Below are positions 16,743-27,100 of a stretch of DNA of 64,000 bases, piece after piece. Location: assembly GCA_011050675.1 (NCBI GenBank), contig DRFI01000020.1, positions 248,001 through 312,000 of the forward strand, read 5' to 3'. Source of the stretch: Maribacter sp. (GTDB lineage Bacteria; Bacteroidota; Bacteroidia; Flavobacteriales; Flavobacteriaceae). The notes beneath the pieces were generated by a model. It saw only the letters and a program-made list of their open reading frames with translations. It was not told the origin of the DNA and ran no database searches. Position numbers and translations under genes: made by a program. Each line of letters opens with the position of its first letter. Position 1 is the stretch's first letter.

Positions 16743-18353
16743 ATGAAAAATAATTTCAAAATCTTAACACTTTCTATTCTATCGCTGGTAGGGATTACTT
16801 CCTGTACTGACCTAGAAATAGAAGAAACAGATTCGATCATTTCTGAAGGATTTCAAGGCTTAGCCGATCCATCATCTACTATTACGAATCTATACGGTAC
16901 TTTAGCCGGACAATACGCTGGACAAGAAGATTATTTCGCACTTCAAGAAGTAACCACAGATGAGCATTTGATTCCTACTCGTGGAGGAGATTGGGGTGAT
17001 AACGGACTATGGAGAGTTATGCATACCCACGATTGGGATGGTCAGCATACTTTTATAGTAAACCTTTTCCAAAATTGGAACGGAAATCAATTACAAGCAT
17101 CGCAAGTTTTAGATTCTAGAAGTAACCCATCTGCAACCAATATTGGGGATGCTAGCTTTATTAGAGCTTATAGTATGTGGGTAATTTTAGACAACTATGG
17201 TCAAGTACCTTACAGAGATACTTCATTACCGTCATCTTCAGTTCCTGAAGTATTAACAGGGCAAGCTGCGGTAGATTTCATTATTGCAGATCTAGAAACT
17301 GCAATTGCAAATGCACCAACGACAGCTGCTGCTAGTGGAGAAGCTAACTTAAGAACCAATAAAGCTGCCGCTAGGTATTTAAAAGCTAAAGTTCTTTTGA
17401 ATAAGCATATTTATGTAGGCGGTTCACCTGACTCAGGCGATATGGCTGAGGTTGTTTCTTTAGTTGATGCTATTACTGCAGATGGTTATTCTTTACAAGA
17501 AGGTTATTTCGACCTGTTCTTGCCTGACGCAGATACAGAAACTATATGGGCTTTAGAAGCTAACACTATCAATAAAATAGTAATGGGACTTCACTACAAC
17601 AGCACTAGTATTCAAGGTGGTGGCTGGAATGGATTTAGTACACTAGCTGAGTTTTATGACCTATTTGAAGGTGATTCAGAATCTAATGAATTAGATGGTT
17701 CTCAAAATCCTGCTGATGGTCAAGAAGAACGTAGAGGTGGTGTACCAACAATTGGTACAGATTTCGCTGGTCAACCATATGCCGCAGACAATAGTGGTTA
17801 TGTAAACGGCTCAAATGTTGGTTATGGTTTTCTTGTAAATCAACAATATGCTTTAGATGGCACAGCTTTAAAAGATAGACAAGGTGCCCCTTTAACTTTC
17901 AAAAGAGATTTTAAAGACGGTGACGGTAACATAAACTTCATCAATAATGATGAAACAACTGGTATACGTATTCAAAAATATGCTGCAAGAAATGGTGATG
18001 CTTCTCTTAGCCACCAGATTGTATTTAGATATGCAGATGCTCACTTAATGAAAGCTGAAGCAATGTTTAGAAGCGGTGGTGACCCAACAGCTATGATTAA
18101 TGATTTAAGAACAATACGTAACACTCAAGAGTTGTTAGGAACTGTTTCTGAACAAGATATTTTAGATGAAAGAGGTAGAGAATTGTATCAAGAAGCTTGG
18201 AGACGTAATGATTTAATTCGTTTCGGTCAATTTGGTAGAGATTGGTTGTTTAAAGCACCAGGTACTATCAATAACGATGATTACAATGTTTTCCCTATTC
18301 CACCAGCACAATTACTTGCAAATCCTAACTTGGTTCAGAACCCAGGATACTAA
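16743..18353 (+). CDS. susD: SusD/RagB-family nutrient-binding outer-membrane lipoprotein
   Basis: A surface lipoprotein of 536 aa that caps the SusC channel and binds substrate. ATG at 16743 gives a clean type II signal (LSLVGITSC). TPR-like helices fill the body (FIRAYSMWVILDNYGQVPY, KAAARYLKAKVLLNKHIY). The C-terminal SusD segments ILDERGRELYQEAWRRNDLI and the ending FPIPPAQLLANPNLVQN are diagnostic. A farther TTG start at 16734 adds only three residues. An intrinsic terminator follows at 18385. No SusE/SusF-like or secreted SusG-like amylase gene accompanies the pair here. Confidence 0.95.
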   Translation: MKNNFKILTLSILSLVGITSCTDLEIEETDSIISEGFQGLADPSSTITNLYGTLAGQYAGQEDYFALQEVTTDEHLIPTRGGDWGDNGLWRVMHTHDWDGQHTFIVNLFQNWNGNQLQASQVLDSRSNPSATNIGDASFIRAYSMWVILDNYGQVPYRDTSLPSSSVPEVLTGQAAVDFIIADLETAIANAPTTAAASGEANLRTNKAAARYLKAKVLLNKHIYVGGSPDSGDMAEVVSLVDAITADGYSLQEGYFDLFLPDADTETIWALEANTINKIVMGLHYNSTSIQGGGWNGFSTLAEFYDLFEGDSESNELDGSQNPADGQEERRGGVPTIGTDFAGQPYAADNSGYVNGSNVGYGFLVNQQYALDGTALKDRQGAPLTFKRDFKDGDGNINFINNDETTGIRIQKYAARNGDASLSHQIVFRYADAHLMKAEAMFRSGGDPTAMINDLRTIRNTQELLGTVSEQDILDERGRELYQEAWRRNDLIRFGQFGRDWLFKAPGTINNDDYNVFPIPPAQLLANPNLVQNPGY

Positions 18354-18384
18354 GGATATATAATTTTAAGTTTAAGTTGAAAAG

Positions 18385-18412
18385 GCCTCCAATTTATTTT
18401 GGAGGCTTTTTT
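18385..18412 (+). terminator. Intrinsic terminator after susD
   Basis: Arms GCCTCCAA (18385-18392) and TTGGAGGC (18399-18406) form an 8 bp perfect stem with a 6 nt loop, followed by a T run. It lies 32 nt after the susD stop. Confidence 0.85.
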
Positions 18413-18690
18413 ATTGGGTTATATTTTCTTAAAGTCTAACACATAATATCATTAGATTCCCAATAGAAGCCCGAATCGGACGTACCCTATTTAGTATTAC
18501 AACACTTTATTGGTCCAAGAGGTTAAAAATCAAGACACCATTAGATTATAATACAACTAATAATAAATTTCAGGTAGTCTTAATCGTTATTCTAGGAGCA
18601 TGAACAAGCAAACTTCTAATTACCAACCAAAGGTTAATCATAGCTTTGGTTTATTATTGAAATGCAAATCAACACAACGGTAACCCATAA
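18413..18690. other. Intergenic stretch without a recognised gene
   Basis: The region lies between the susD terminator and the bidirectional terminator. It holds an 8 bp inverted repeat (AACCAAAG at 18625-18632, CTTTGGTT at 18644-18651) inside a 27-codon open frame from 18600. I see no ribosome-binding context, known family or conserved RNA. Nothing further is supported. Confidence 0.4.
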
Positions 18691-18734
18691 AAAAAAGAAA
18701 GCCCCATCACTTAAAGTGATGGGGCTTTCTTTTT
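18691..18734. terminator. Bidirectional terminator downstream of the Na+/solute symporter
   Basis: The arms AAGAAAGCCCCATCACTT and AAGTGATGGGGCTTTCTT pair almost fully around an AT centre. An A run is on the left and a T run on the right, so it can terminate from either side. It lies 19 nt past the symporter stop at 18753. Confidence 0.88.
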
Positions 18735-18752
18735 TAAATAATGTCTTATACC

Positions 18753-20405
18753 CTACTTAGCAAAATACACATATATACTAATAACAATAACACAAATTAA
18801 TATACCTGCCTGATTCACATATTTGTATGGAGTTATAGAAACTTGATCTGTATACTCTAGAACAAAAGGTTCTTTTCGTGGTCTAATTGCTCCAATAATT
18901 AACATGATTACAATATTGGTTACAAATAGTATAGCCATAATATGCAAGAAATGAGGATACGCATCTGCCTCAATTAATTTAAGCTGAGCAGCATCAGTTA
19001 TACCTTTAGCATTTGCATCTGCCAATGCTTCATCAACAAATTTATTCTTTAACCAGAACTGACTTATTATATATAATGCAGACCCTGAAATAATACCCAC
19101 TTTAGCCGCTATTGCCGGTACTCTCTTTGTCAAGTATCCCACTACGATTATAGTAAAAATAGGAATACTATATATTCCATTAATCTCTTGTAAATAATTG
19201 AACAGACTACCTGCATTTGCAATAAGTGGTGCTATGAACATAGCTGCCAAGGCTAAACAGATTCCAAATATCTTTCCATACTTTACTACAGTAGTTTCTG
19301 GTGCATCAGGATTAATATGTTGCTTATAGATATCAATACCAAACAACGTTACCGAACTATTTAGAACACTATTAAAAGAACTTAAGATTGCACCGAACAA
19401 TACAGCTGCAAAAAAGCCAACTAATGGTTTAGGCAATACCGCACGAACCAACTCTGGGTAAGCTAAATCGCTAGAGTCAAGACTACCGTCAAAATAATGG
19501 TAGGCTATCATACCTGGCAATACCAATATTAACGGACCTAATATTTTCAAAAATGAAGCTAACAACAATCCTTTTTGACCTTCTGCCAAGTTCTTTGCTC
19601 CTAACGCTCTTTGAATAATCTGCTGGTTTGTCCCCCAATAAAATAATTGCACCAACATCATACCTGTAAAAATGGTAGCAAAAGGCACTTCTTGACCTGC
19701 ATTACCAGTAGAATCAAATCGTTCTGGATTAGCACTTACTAATATATCTAACCCTCCAAATACACTACCATCACCAATTGCCATTAAGCCAAAAACAGGT
19801 ATTAGTAATCCACCAATCAACAAACCAACTGCATTAATTGAATCTGAAACCGCAACAGCTTTCAATCCTCCAAAAACAGCATATACCGAACCAATTAACC
19901 CAATTCCCCAAATACAAATAACGAGAGCTGTGCTGTCTGTAACCCCTAATAATGTAGGCACATCGAACATACCACTTATAGCAACCGAACCAGAATACAA
20001 TATAACAGGAAGCAATACCACCACATAACCTGTAAGAAATAAACCTGAGGTTATTGTTTTTGTAGTTACATCAAACCGTTTGGCTAAAAATTGCGGCACC
20101 GTGGTTAATCCGCCTTTTAAATATCTAGGTAACAGAAAAATAGCCGCCACAACAATGGCAATGGCCGCCAACGTTTCCCATGCCATTACAGATAAACCAT
20201 CTGTATATGCACTACCATTTAAACCTACAATTTGCTCTGTAGATAAGTTGGTAAGTAATAGCGATCCTGCTATTACCCCGGCCGTCAAGCTTCGCCCTCC
20301 TAAAAAATAACCATCAGAAGTTTGTTCATCGGTCGTTCTGGTCGCGAAGTATGAAATTACAGCCACTAAAATAGTAAAGCCTAAAAAAGATAAAATCCCT
20401 ATCAT
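18753..20405 (-). CDS. SSS-family Na+/sugar (SGLT-like) symporter
   Basis: A sodium:solute symporter (SLC5 type) of 550 aa with about 14 hydrophobic segments. It opens with helix GILSFLGFTILVAVISYFAT followed by the DGYFLGGRSL motif. LFYWGTNQQIIQRALGAKN (about 256-274) is the sugar-transporter type signature seen in SGLT relatives. Placed next to the SusC/D-maltose genes, it probably moves glucose or another sugar across the inner membrane. It is transcribed toward susD and ends at a strong hairpin. The upstream region has no perfect -7 box. Confidence 0.85.
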   Translation of the reverse strand: MIGILSFLGFTILVAVISYFATRTTDEQTSDGYFLGGRSLTAGVIAGSLLLTNLSTEQIVGLNGSAYTDGLSVMAWETLAAIAIVVAAIFLLPRYLKGGLTTVPQFLAKRFDVTTKTITSGLFLTGYVVVLLPVILYSGSVAISGMFDVPTLLGVTDSTALVICIWGIGLIGSVYAVFGGLKAVAVSDSINAVGLLIGGLLIPVFGLMAIGDGSVFGGLDILVSANPERFDSTGNAGQEVPFATIFTGMMLVQLFYWGTNQQIIQRALGAKNLAEGQKGLLLASFLKILGPLILVLPGMIAYHYFDGSLDSSDLAYPELVRAVLPKPLVGFFAAVLFGAILSSFNSVLNSSVTLFGIDIYKQHINPDAPETTVVKYGKIFGICLALAAMFIAPLIANAGSLFNYLQEINGIYSIPIFTIIVVGYLTKRVPAIAAKVGIISGSALYIISQFWLKNKFVDEALADANAKGITDAAQLKLIEADAYPHFLHIMAILFVTNIVIMLIIGAIRPRKEPFVLEYTDQVSITPYKYVNQAGILICVIVISIYVYFAK

Positions 20406-20768
20406 TTGTTAAGTTGTTGTTAGTTAGTCAAGGTTAAATATATTGGATTATTTCCATTACATCTAAAAACAGGCTGTAAAATCTCATTATTCATATTATA
20501 CAACTATTACTATAACGTTTTCTTTAAATTTTAACGTGTAATTTCATTAAATAACCCTAGCAAACAGTAGGTATTTGGCTATCTTGCAATTTCATTTTTA
20601 AAGAACTATTTAGCTGACTATCAACTCAATCTTAATAGTTTACAAAAATCTGGAAGGAATACGAAATAGCGTATTACAGATACTTTAAATTAAGAGGTAG
20701 ACTTATAACTAAATCGTTATAAGTTTTCAATTAATGATTTAATATTCCTCATTATAAAAGAATATATA
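20406..20768. promoter_or_regulatory. Divergent intergenic region between the symporter and the FG-GAP operon
   Basis: A 363 bp AT-rich region that must contain both start sites. I see only near-matches to the -7 consensus (TAACCTTG, minus strand, 20429-20436; TAAGTTTT, plus strand, 20720-20727). A segment at 20509-20524 matches 12 of 16 positions of the lacI-susC palindrome but is itself poorly symmetrical. No gene was recognised. Confidence 0.4.
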
Positions 20769-23700
20769 ATGCCATCTCTAATTAACTCAAGAATGAACTC
20801 CAATATACTTAAGCTGAGCTGCCTTGGCTTATTTTTCTCACTTTTATACTCCTGCGGTACTGAAGAAGCCACAAAAACTCCATCAGAAAATTTACAACCT
20901 ACATTATTTACCCTATTACCTTCTGAAGAGACTGGTATTTCGTTTGTAAACAAAGTTCAAAACTCAAAAGAGTTTAACATATTTAAATACCGTAATTTTT
21001 ATAATGGCGGAGGTGTTGCCATTGGTGATATTAACAATGACGGCTTATCAGATGTTTTTCTTACCGGAAACATGGAACCCAACAAGCTTTTTCTAAATAA
21101 AGGAGACTTAAAATTTGATGACATTTCTGAAAGTGCTGGTATAGCCGGTGACAAACCTTGGTCAACAGGTGTTGTAATGGCAGATATTAATAATGATGGA
21201 TTTCTTGACATCTATGTTAGTAATGCCGGTAATATGGAAGGCAACAATCATGATAATGATCTATATATAAATAATGGCGATGGCACTTTTACCGAAAAAG
21301 CGCATGAGTACAATCTTGCAGAGACAGGGTTTTCTACACATGCTTCTTTCTTTGACTATGATAAAGATGGCGATTTAGACGCCTATATTCTAAACAACAG
21401 TAACATCCCAGTAAGTAGCCTTGGCTATGCTGAACAAAGAGAAGTGAGAGCACAAGATTGGGAAGGCGTACCAAAAATTTTTAGAGGTGTAGGCGATATG
21501 CTTTTACGAAACGACAACGGTAAATTTGTTGATGTTAGCGAAAAAGCAGGTATTTACGGTAGTCTAATTGGGTTTGGTCTTGGTGTTATGGTTATTGATA
21601 TAAATAATGATCTGTACCCAGATATTTATGTATCTAATGATTTTTACGAAAGAGATTATTTATACATCAATAACCAAGACGGTACTTTTAGAGAAGAGGT
21701 TCAAAAATGGACCAACCACTTAAGTTTATCGGCAATGGGAGTTGATATGGCCGATATTAACAATGACGGACTTACAGATATTTTTATTACAGATATGTTA
21801 CCTGAGCCTGACCAGCGCGTAAAATCTGTCATGGAATTCGAGGGATATAATATCTTTAAATTAAAGCAAAGTAAAGATTTTCATCAGCAGTACATTCAAA
21901 ATACATTGCAGCTAAATAACGGTAATGGTTCTTTTTCTGAAATTGCATATTATAGTGGCGTAGAAGCTACAGATTGGAGTTGGTCTGGACTTTTATTTGA
22001 TATGGATAATGATGGTTTAAAAGATATTTACATCACAAATGGTATCAATCACGATTTAACCGATTTGGATTTCGTCGATTTCTTTGCGAATGAAATCATT
22101 CAAAAAATGGCTTTAACCGGTAAAAAAGAATCTATAGATTCTATAATCAACAAAATGCCAGTTACACCATTACCCAATTACGCATACCGCAACAATGGCG
22201 ATATAACATTTAGTAATTATAACAAGCAATGGGGCTTTGAAATACCTAGTCGTTCGAATGGTTCTGCATATGGTGATTTAGATAACGATGGTGATTTAGA
22301 TTTGGTGGTCAACAACGTAAACATGGAAACCTTTGTTTACCGCAATAATTCTGAATCTCAGTCCGATAATAATTACATAAAATTAAAATTCCAAGGTTCT
22401 GACGGAAACAAATTTGGTATAGGTACAGTTGCCCGTCTTTATTATCCTGATAATATTATCGACCAGACATTAATGCCTTCTAGAGGTTTTCAATCTTCGG
22501 TCGATTACCCTATGACGATAGGTTTAGGCGCAACAAAAGCTCTAGACTCTATTCGAATTATATGGCCGAACGATGCTACGGTTAAATTAACGAATGTTAA
22601 AGTAAACCAGACCATTACTTTTATTCAAGAGGAAGCAAATGAAGTTTTTAAAATTAAGGAGGAATTTACCCCTACCCTTTTAAAATCTATAGAAAATAAT
22701 ACCTTCTTAACCCATAAAGAAAATAGCTATATGGATTTTGATAATGAGGGGTTAATCTCTAAATCATTAGCGGAAGAAGGTCCTGGACTGGCAGTTGGCG
22801 ATGTTAATGGTGATGGTAATGACGATATTTTTATAGGTGGCGCAAAAGGACAATCTGGAGCTTTGTATTTACACAATGGAAATGGTTCTCTTTCAAAACC
22901 AATTGTAAAGTATTTTGAATCTGAAGCTTTAATGGAAGATACCACAGCTTCATTCTTTGATTCTGATAATGATGGCGACCTAGATCTTATGATTGGATCA
23001 GGTGGTAATGAACTAGGTATGCAAGGCACCTACGGAATTCGTTTGTACCTCAATGACGGCAATGGCAATTTCTCTTTAAGCACTAATAAGTTACCAAGCA
23101 TTAATAAAAATGTAGCCGTAATTGCTCCTTCAGATTTTGATGAAGATGGAGATATAGATGTTTTCGTAGGCTCTAGAAGTGTTGTTGGCACCTATGGAAT
23201 AAACCCTGATCATTTGTTTCTGCTTAACAATGGTGATGGTACTTTTACCGATGTTACAGAACGTTCTGCATACGACATAAAAGATGCTGGTATGGTTACC
23301 GATGCACAATGGGTTGATATGGACGGTGACGGTAAAGATGATTTGGTAACAGTTTCTGACTGGGGCAGTCCTAAAATCTATAAAAACTCTGGCAGAAGAC
23401 TTAGCCATTTTAAAAGCTCACTCGACAGCCTTAACGGCTGGTGGGGTGCTATAGAGGGGAAAGATTTAGATAACGATGGTGATCAAGATTTAATCTTAGG
23501 TAACATGGGAAGCAATCTGCACTACAAACCTAAGGCTGGCCACCCAATGAAAATGTGGGTAAACGATTTTGACAATGATGGCACCATAGAACAAATTACT
23601 ACTCAAAACTATGACGGCGGGGATTACCCTCTTCATCAAAAAAAGGAATTGACAACCCAAATATTAGCTTTAAAGAAAAAGAACATAAAAGCTTCTGAAT

Positions 23701-24149
23701 ATGCAAAAAAATCTATCCAAGAGTTATTCCCAAAGAATATTCTTAATAACACAATCTTAAAACAGGTTAATATTTCAGAATCTATAATTGCCATAAATGA
23801 CGGCAATGGTAATTTTACCATAAAAATACTACCACCGCAAGTACAATTCTCTTGTATCTGTGGCATACAATGTCTTGACGTCAACAAGGACGGGAATTTG
23901 GATATTGTTATGGCAGGTAATAATTTTGAATTTAAACCTCAATACTCAAGACTTGATGCCAATTACGGAAACGTATTACTTGGCGACGGCAAATTAGGTT
24001 TTGAATGGCAAAATTATTCAGAAAGTGGTTTCTTTATCAGAAATGAGGTAAAGCAATTAGAAATAGTCAAGGACAAAAAAGGAAATCAATTCATCATTGC
24101 AGCTATCAACAACGACACTCCAAAATTGTATCGATTAAATGAAAAGTAA
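20769..24149 (+). CDS. Large FG-GAP/VCBS-repeat lipoprotein with ASPIC/UnbV domain (first of pair)
   Basis: An exported 1126 aa protein of unknown substrate. A type II signal ends LLYSCG. Many Ca-binding-like repeats DxNxDGxxD follow (DINNDGLSDVF, DINNDGFLDIYV, DYDKDGDLDAYI, DLDNDGDLDLVV). An ASPIC/UnbV domain lies at about residues 535-620 (NYIKLKF ... FGIGT ... RGFQSSVD ... IRIIWP). A second repeat series follows (DVNGDGNDDIFIG, DSDNDGDLDLMIG, DFDEDGDIDVFVG, DMDGDGKDDLVTV). The repeats suggest beta-propellers of the integrin-alpha type. A later ATG at 20793 also keeps the signal. It overlaps the next gene by 11 nt and so is translationally coupled to its paralogue. Confidence 0.9.
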   Translation: MPSLINSRMNSNILKLSCLGLFFSLLYSCGTEEATKTPSENLQPTLFTLLPSEETGISFVNKVQNSKEFNIFKYRNFYNGGGVAIGDINNDGLSDVFLTGNMEPNKLFLNKGDLKFDDISESAGIAGDKPWSTGVVMADINNDGFLDIYVSNAGNMEGNNHDNDLYINNGDGTFTEKAHEYNLAETGFSTHASFFDYDKDGDLDAYILNNSNIPVSSLGYAEQREVRAQDWEGVPKIFRGVGDMLLRNDNGKFVDVSEKAGIYGSLIGFGLGVMVIDINNDLYPDIYVSNDFYERDYLYINNQDGTFREEVQKWTNHLSLSAMGVDMADINNDGLTDIFITDMLPEPDQRVKSVMEFEGYNIFKLKQSKDFHQQYIQNTLQLNNGNGSFSEIAYYSGVEATDWSWSGLLFDMDNDGLKDIYITNGINHDLTDLDFVDFFANEIIQKMALTGKKESIDSIINKMPVTPLPNYAYRNNGDITFSNYNKQWGFEIPSRSNGSAYGDLDNDGDLDLVVNNVNMETFVYRNNSESQSDNNYIKLKFQGSDGNKFGIGTVARLYYPDNIIDQTLMPSRGFQSSVDYPMTIGLGATKALDSIRIIWPNDATVKLTNVKVNQTITFIQEEANEVFKIKEEFTPTLLKSIENNTFLTHKENSYMDFDNEGLISKSLAEEGPGLAVGDVNGDGNDDIFIGGAKGQSGALYLHNGNGSLSKPIVKYFESEALMEDTTASFFDSDNDGDLDLMIGSGGNELGMQGTYGIRLYLNDGNGNFSLSTNKLPSINKNVAVIAPSDFDEDGDIDVFVGSRSVVGTYGINPDHLFLLNNGDGTFTDVTERSAYDIKDAGMVTDAQWVDMDGDGKDDLVTVSDWGSPKIYKNSGRRLSHFKSSLDSLNGWWGAIEGKDLDNDGDQDLILGNMGSNLHYKPKAGHPMKMWVNDFDNDGTIEQITTQNYDGGDYPLHQKKELTTQILALKKKNIKASEYAKKSIQELFPKNILNNTILKQVNISESIIAINDGNGNFTIKILPPQVQFSCICGIQCLDVNKDGNLDIVMAGNNFEFKPQYSRLDANYGNVLLGDGKLGFEWQNYSESGFFIRNEVKQLEIVKDKKGNQFIIAAINNDTPKLYRLNEK

Positions 24150-27100
24150 CATACTATACATATGTTTATTGGTTTTTACCTTTAGTTGTAAGCAAAATTC
24201 TGGTGAGTTATTTGTAAAACACACTACAGAAGAAACAGGCATAGCTTTTGAAAATACGCTTACTGAAACTAAAGACCTTAGCATTTTAGATTACCTCTAT
24301 TTTTATAATGGCGGTGGTGTTGCCATTGGCGACATCAATAACGACAGTCTTCCAGATATCTATTTTTCGGGCAATCAAGTAAAAAACAAACTATACTTAA
24401 ACAAAGGCAATTTACAATTCGACGATATTACTGAAAAAGCAGGTGTTCAAGGTAATAGCTCTTGGAATACGGGTGCCATAATGGGCGATGTAAACGGAGA
24501 CGGACTATTAGATATTTATGTGTGCGCCGTAGTTGGATTAAACGGCTTTAATGGGCATAACGAACTATTTATTAATCAAGGTGATACTACCTTTAAAGAA
24601 AGTGCCGCAGCATACGGGCTCGATTTTGAGTCGTATAGTTCATCCGCAGCTTTTTTAGATTATGATCTCGATGGTGATTTAGATATTTACCTACTTAACC
24701 ACGCAGTACATACCCAAGATTCTTATGGCAATGCACAAATACGCTATAAAAGAGCATATGAAACAGGTGACAAGTTGTTACGTAATGATAATGGACAATT
24801 TGTTGATGTAAGTGAAGAAGCTGGTATTTATGGAGGTGTAAACGGTTATGGCTTGGGAATTGCCATATCTGATTTTAACCAAGACGGGTACCCAGATTTA
24901 TATATAGGAAACGATTTTCATGAAGATGATTATTACTATCTAAATAACGGAGACGGTACTTTTAAAGAATCCCTTAAAGAGGCTTTCGGGCACACAACAA
25001 GATTTTCAATGGGTAGCGATGTAGCAGATATTAATCACGATGGGTTACCTGATTTAATTTCTTTGGATATGTTGGGCAAAGACGAAATTGTCTTGAAATC
25101 ATCTGAAGGTGATGACGATATTCAAATTCAAAAAATGAAAACCGAGACTTTCGGTTATCATAATCAGTATACTAGAAATATGCTTTCTGTGAATCAACCA
25201 AATGGAAAATTCATAGAAACTGCACTACAAAGTGGTGTGGCTGCTACAGACTGGAGCTGGAGCGCTTTGTTCGGTGATTACAATCAAGATGGCGAACAAG
25301 ACTTATACATTAGTAATGGTATTCCAAAACGACCTAACGACCTTGATTACATCAACTACATTTCTAACGAAAATATTAGAACCAAAATTAATAGTACCAA
25401 TCTTGTTGATCAAAAGGCTCTTAAAATGATGCCCTCTGGCTTTATCGGAAATATGATATTTAAAGGAGCAAAAGATTTACAATTTATAGACGAATCTAAA
25501 TCTTGGATAGCTCAAGACACTATAATATCTGGCGCAACAGCGTATGGCGATTTGGACAATGATGGCGATCTAGATTTAGTGACCAATAATTTATTTAGTC
25601 CTGCTGGCATTCAAGAAAATACTACTAACAGCACGAACAATTGGCTAAAGATTAAATTAAACTATACCAAGAAAAATAAGCTCGGTATTGGAACAAAAAT
25701 ATTCTCGTATGCTAATGGTATTCAACAATTTAAAGAAATGTACACCGTTCGTGGATTCCAAGCATCTTCTGAACCCATAATACATTTTGGGTATGCCGAC
25801 CTAAAAAACGTTGATTCCCTCAAAATCATCTGGCCTGATAGAAGTTTTCAAATGATAAAAAACATAGCTGTTAATCAAACATTATCTATTAGTCCAAATA
25901 AAAATCAACCTTTTAACTATAAGTCTCTAAAAAAGAAACAGAATATATTGTTTACAAAAATAACGGACAACCTTGGTATTAACTATACCCATGTTGAGGA
26001 TACTTATAGCGATTATTTACGCCAGAAACTGATACCATTTCAAATGTCTGACAGAGGTCCGGCTGTAAGTGTGGGGGATTTAAATTTAGACGGCAGGGAA
26101 GACTTATTCTTTGGCGGCTCTAAGTACATTCCCTCTCAAATCTACGTTCAGGGAGATTCACTATTTCGATTACATTTTTATCCAGAAATTCAAAAAGACA
26201 GTATAAAGGAAGACATATCTTCATTAATTGCAGATTTTAATGGTGATGGCAAAAATGATTTAATCGTAGGAACTGGCGGTGCTGATTTTTTTAATGAAAT
26301 GAAACCATTAACAGATTCTTTCTACGTTGCAAATGATAGTACATTCAACAAATCAGCATTCCCAGAAATGTTCGAAAATGCGTCTGTACTTTTAAAATTA
26401 GATTATGACCATGATAATGATTTAGATGTGTTGATCTTCAATCAATCCATCAGCGCAGATTATGGAAATAGACCAAATAGCTATATTTTAAATAATAAAA
26501 ACGGCAATTTTAGCGTAGTCAGCAACCCCTTTGAAAATTTGGGCATGGTGACCGATGCAGTGGTGACCGATTTTAATAATGACGGCTGGGAAGACTTATT
26601 GGTTGTTGGCGAATGGATGTCTCCAAGATTTTTTCAAAACAATGAAGGTACATTTGAAGAAATACATCCATTAGAAAATGAAAATATTAATGGTTTATGG
26701 CAAGCTGTCACTAGCTATGATATTGATGGCGATGGTGATCAAGACTACCTTTTAGGTAACTGGGGATTGAATACAAAATTTACCGGATCTAAAGAGCACC
26801 CAATGAAAATGTATTATGGTGATCTTGACAAAAACGGAGCTACAGAAACCATTGTTAGTACATACAAGGATGGAAAAAACTATCCAATTGACGGACTAAA
26901 AGAACTATCTAGCCAACTTGTTTCGCTACGTAAAAAGTTTACGACCTACAGCTCATTTGCTGGCAAATCGGTGGAAGAAATTCTTGGAAAGGAAATGTTA
27001 CCAAATGCTGAAGTTTTAGAAATACATACTTTGAGCTCTGGTTACCTGCAAAATGATAACAGCAAATTCACCTTTATTCCATTTAATTACGAATTACAAC

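Noticed and set aside
20509-20524. Second definite LacI operator
   Set aside because: It matches only 12 of 16 positions and is poorly symmetrical, so it was kept only as a weak candidate in a finding.
22727-23029. Long antisense open frame in the FG-GAP gene
   Set aside because: It is the mirror of repeated DxNxDG codons and lacks start context or protein-like content.
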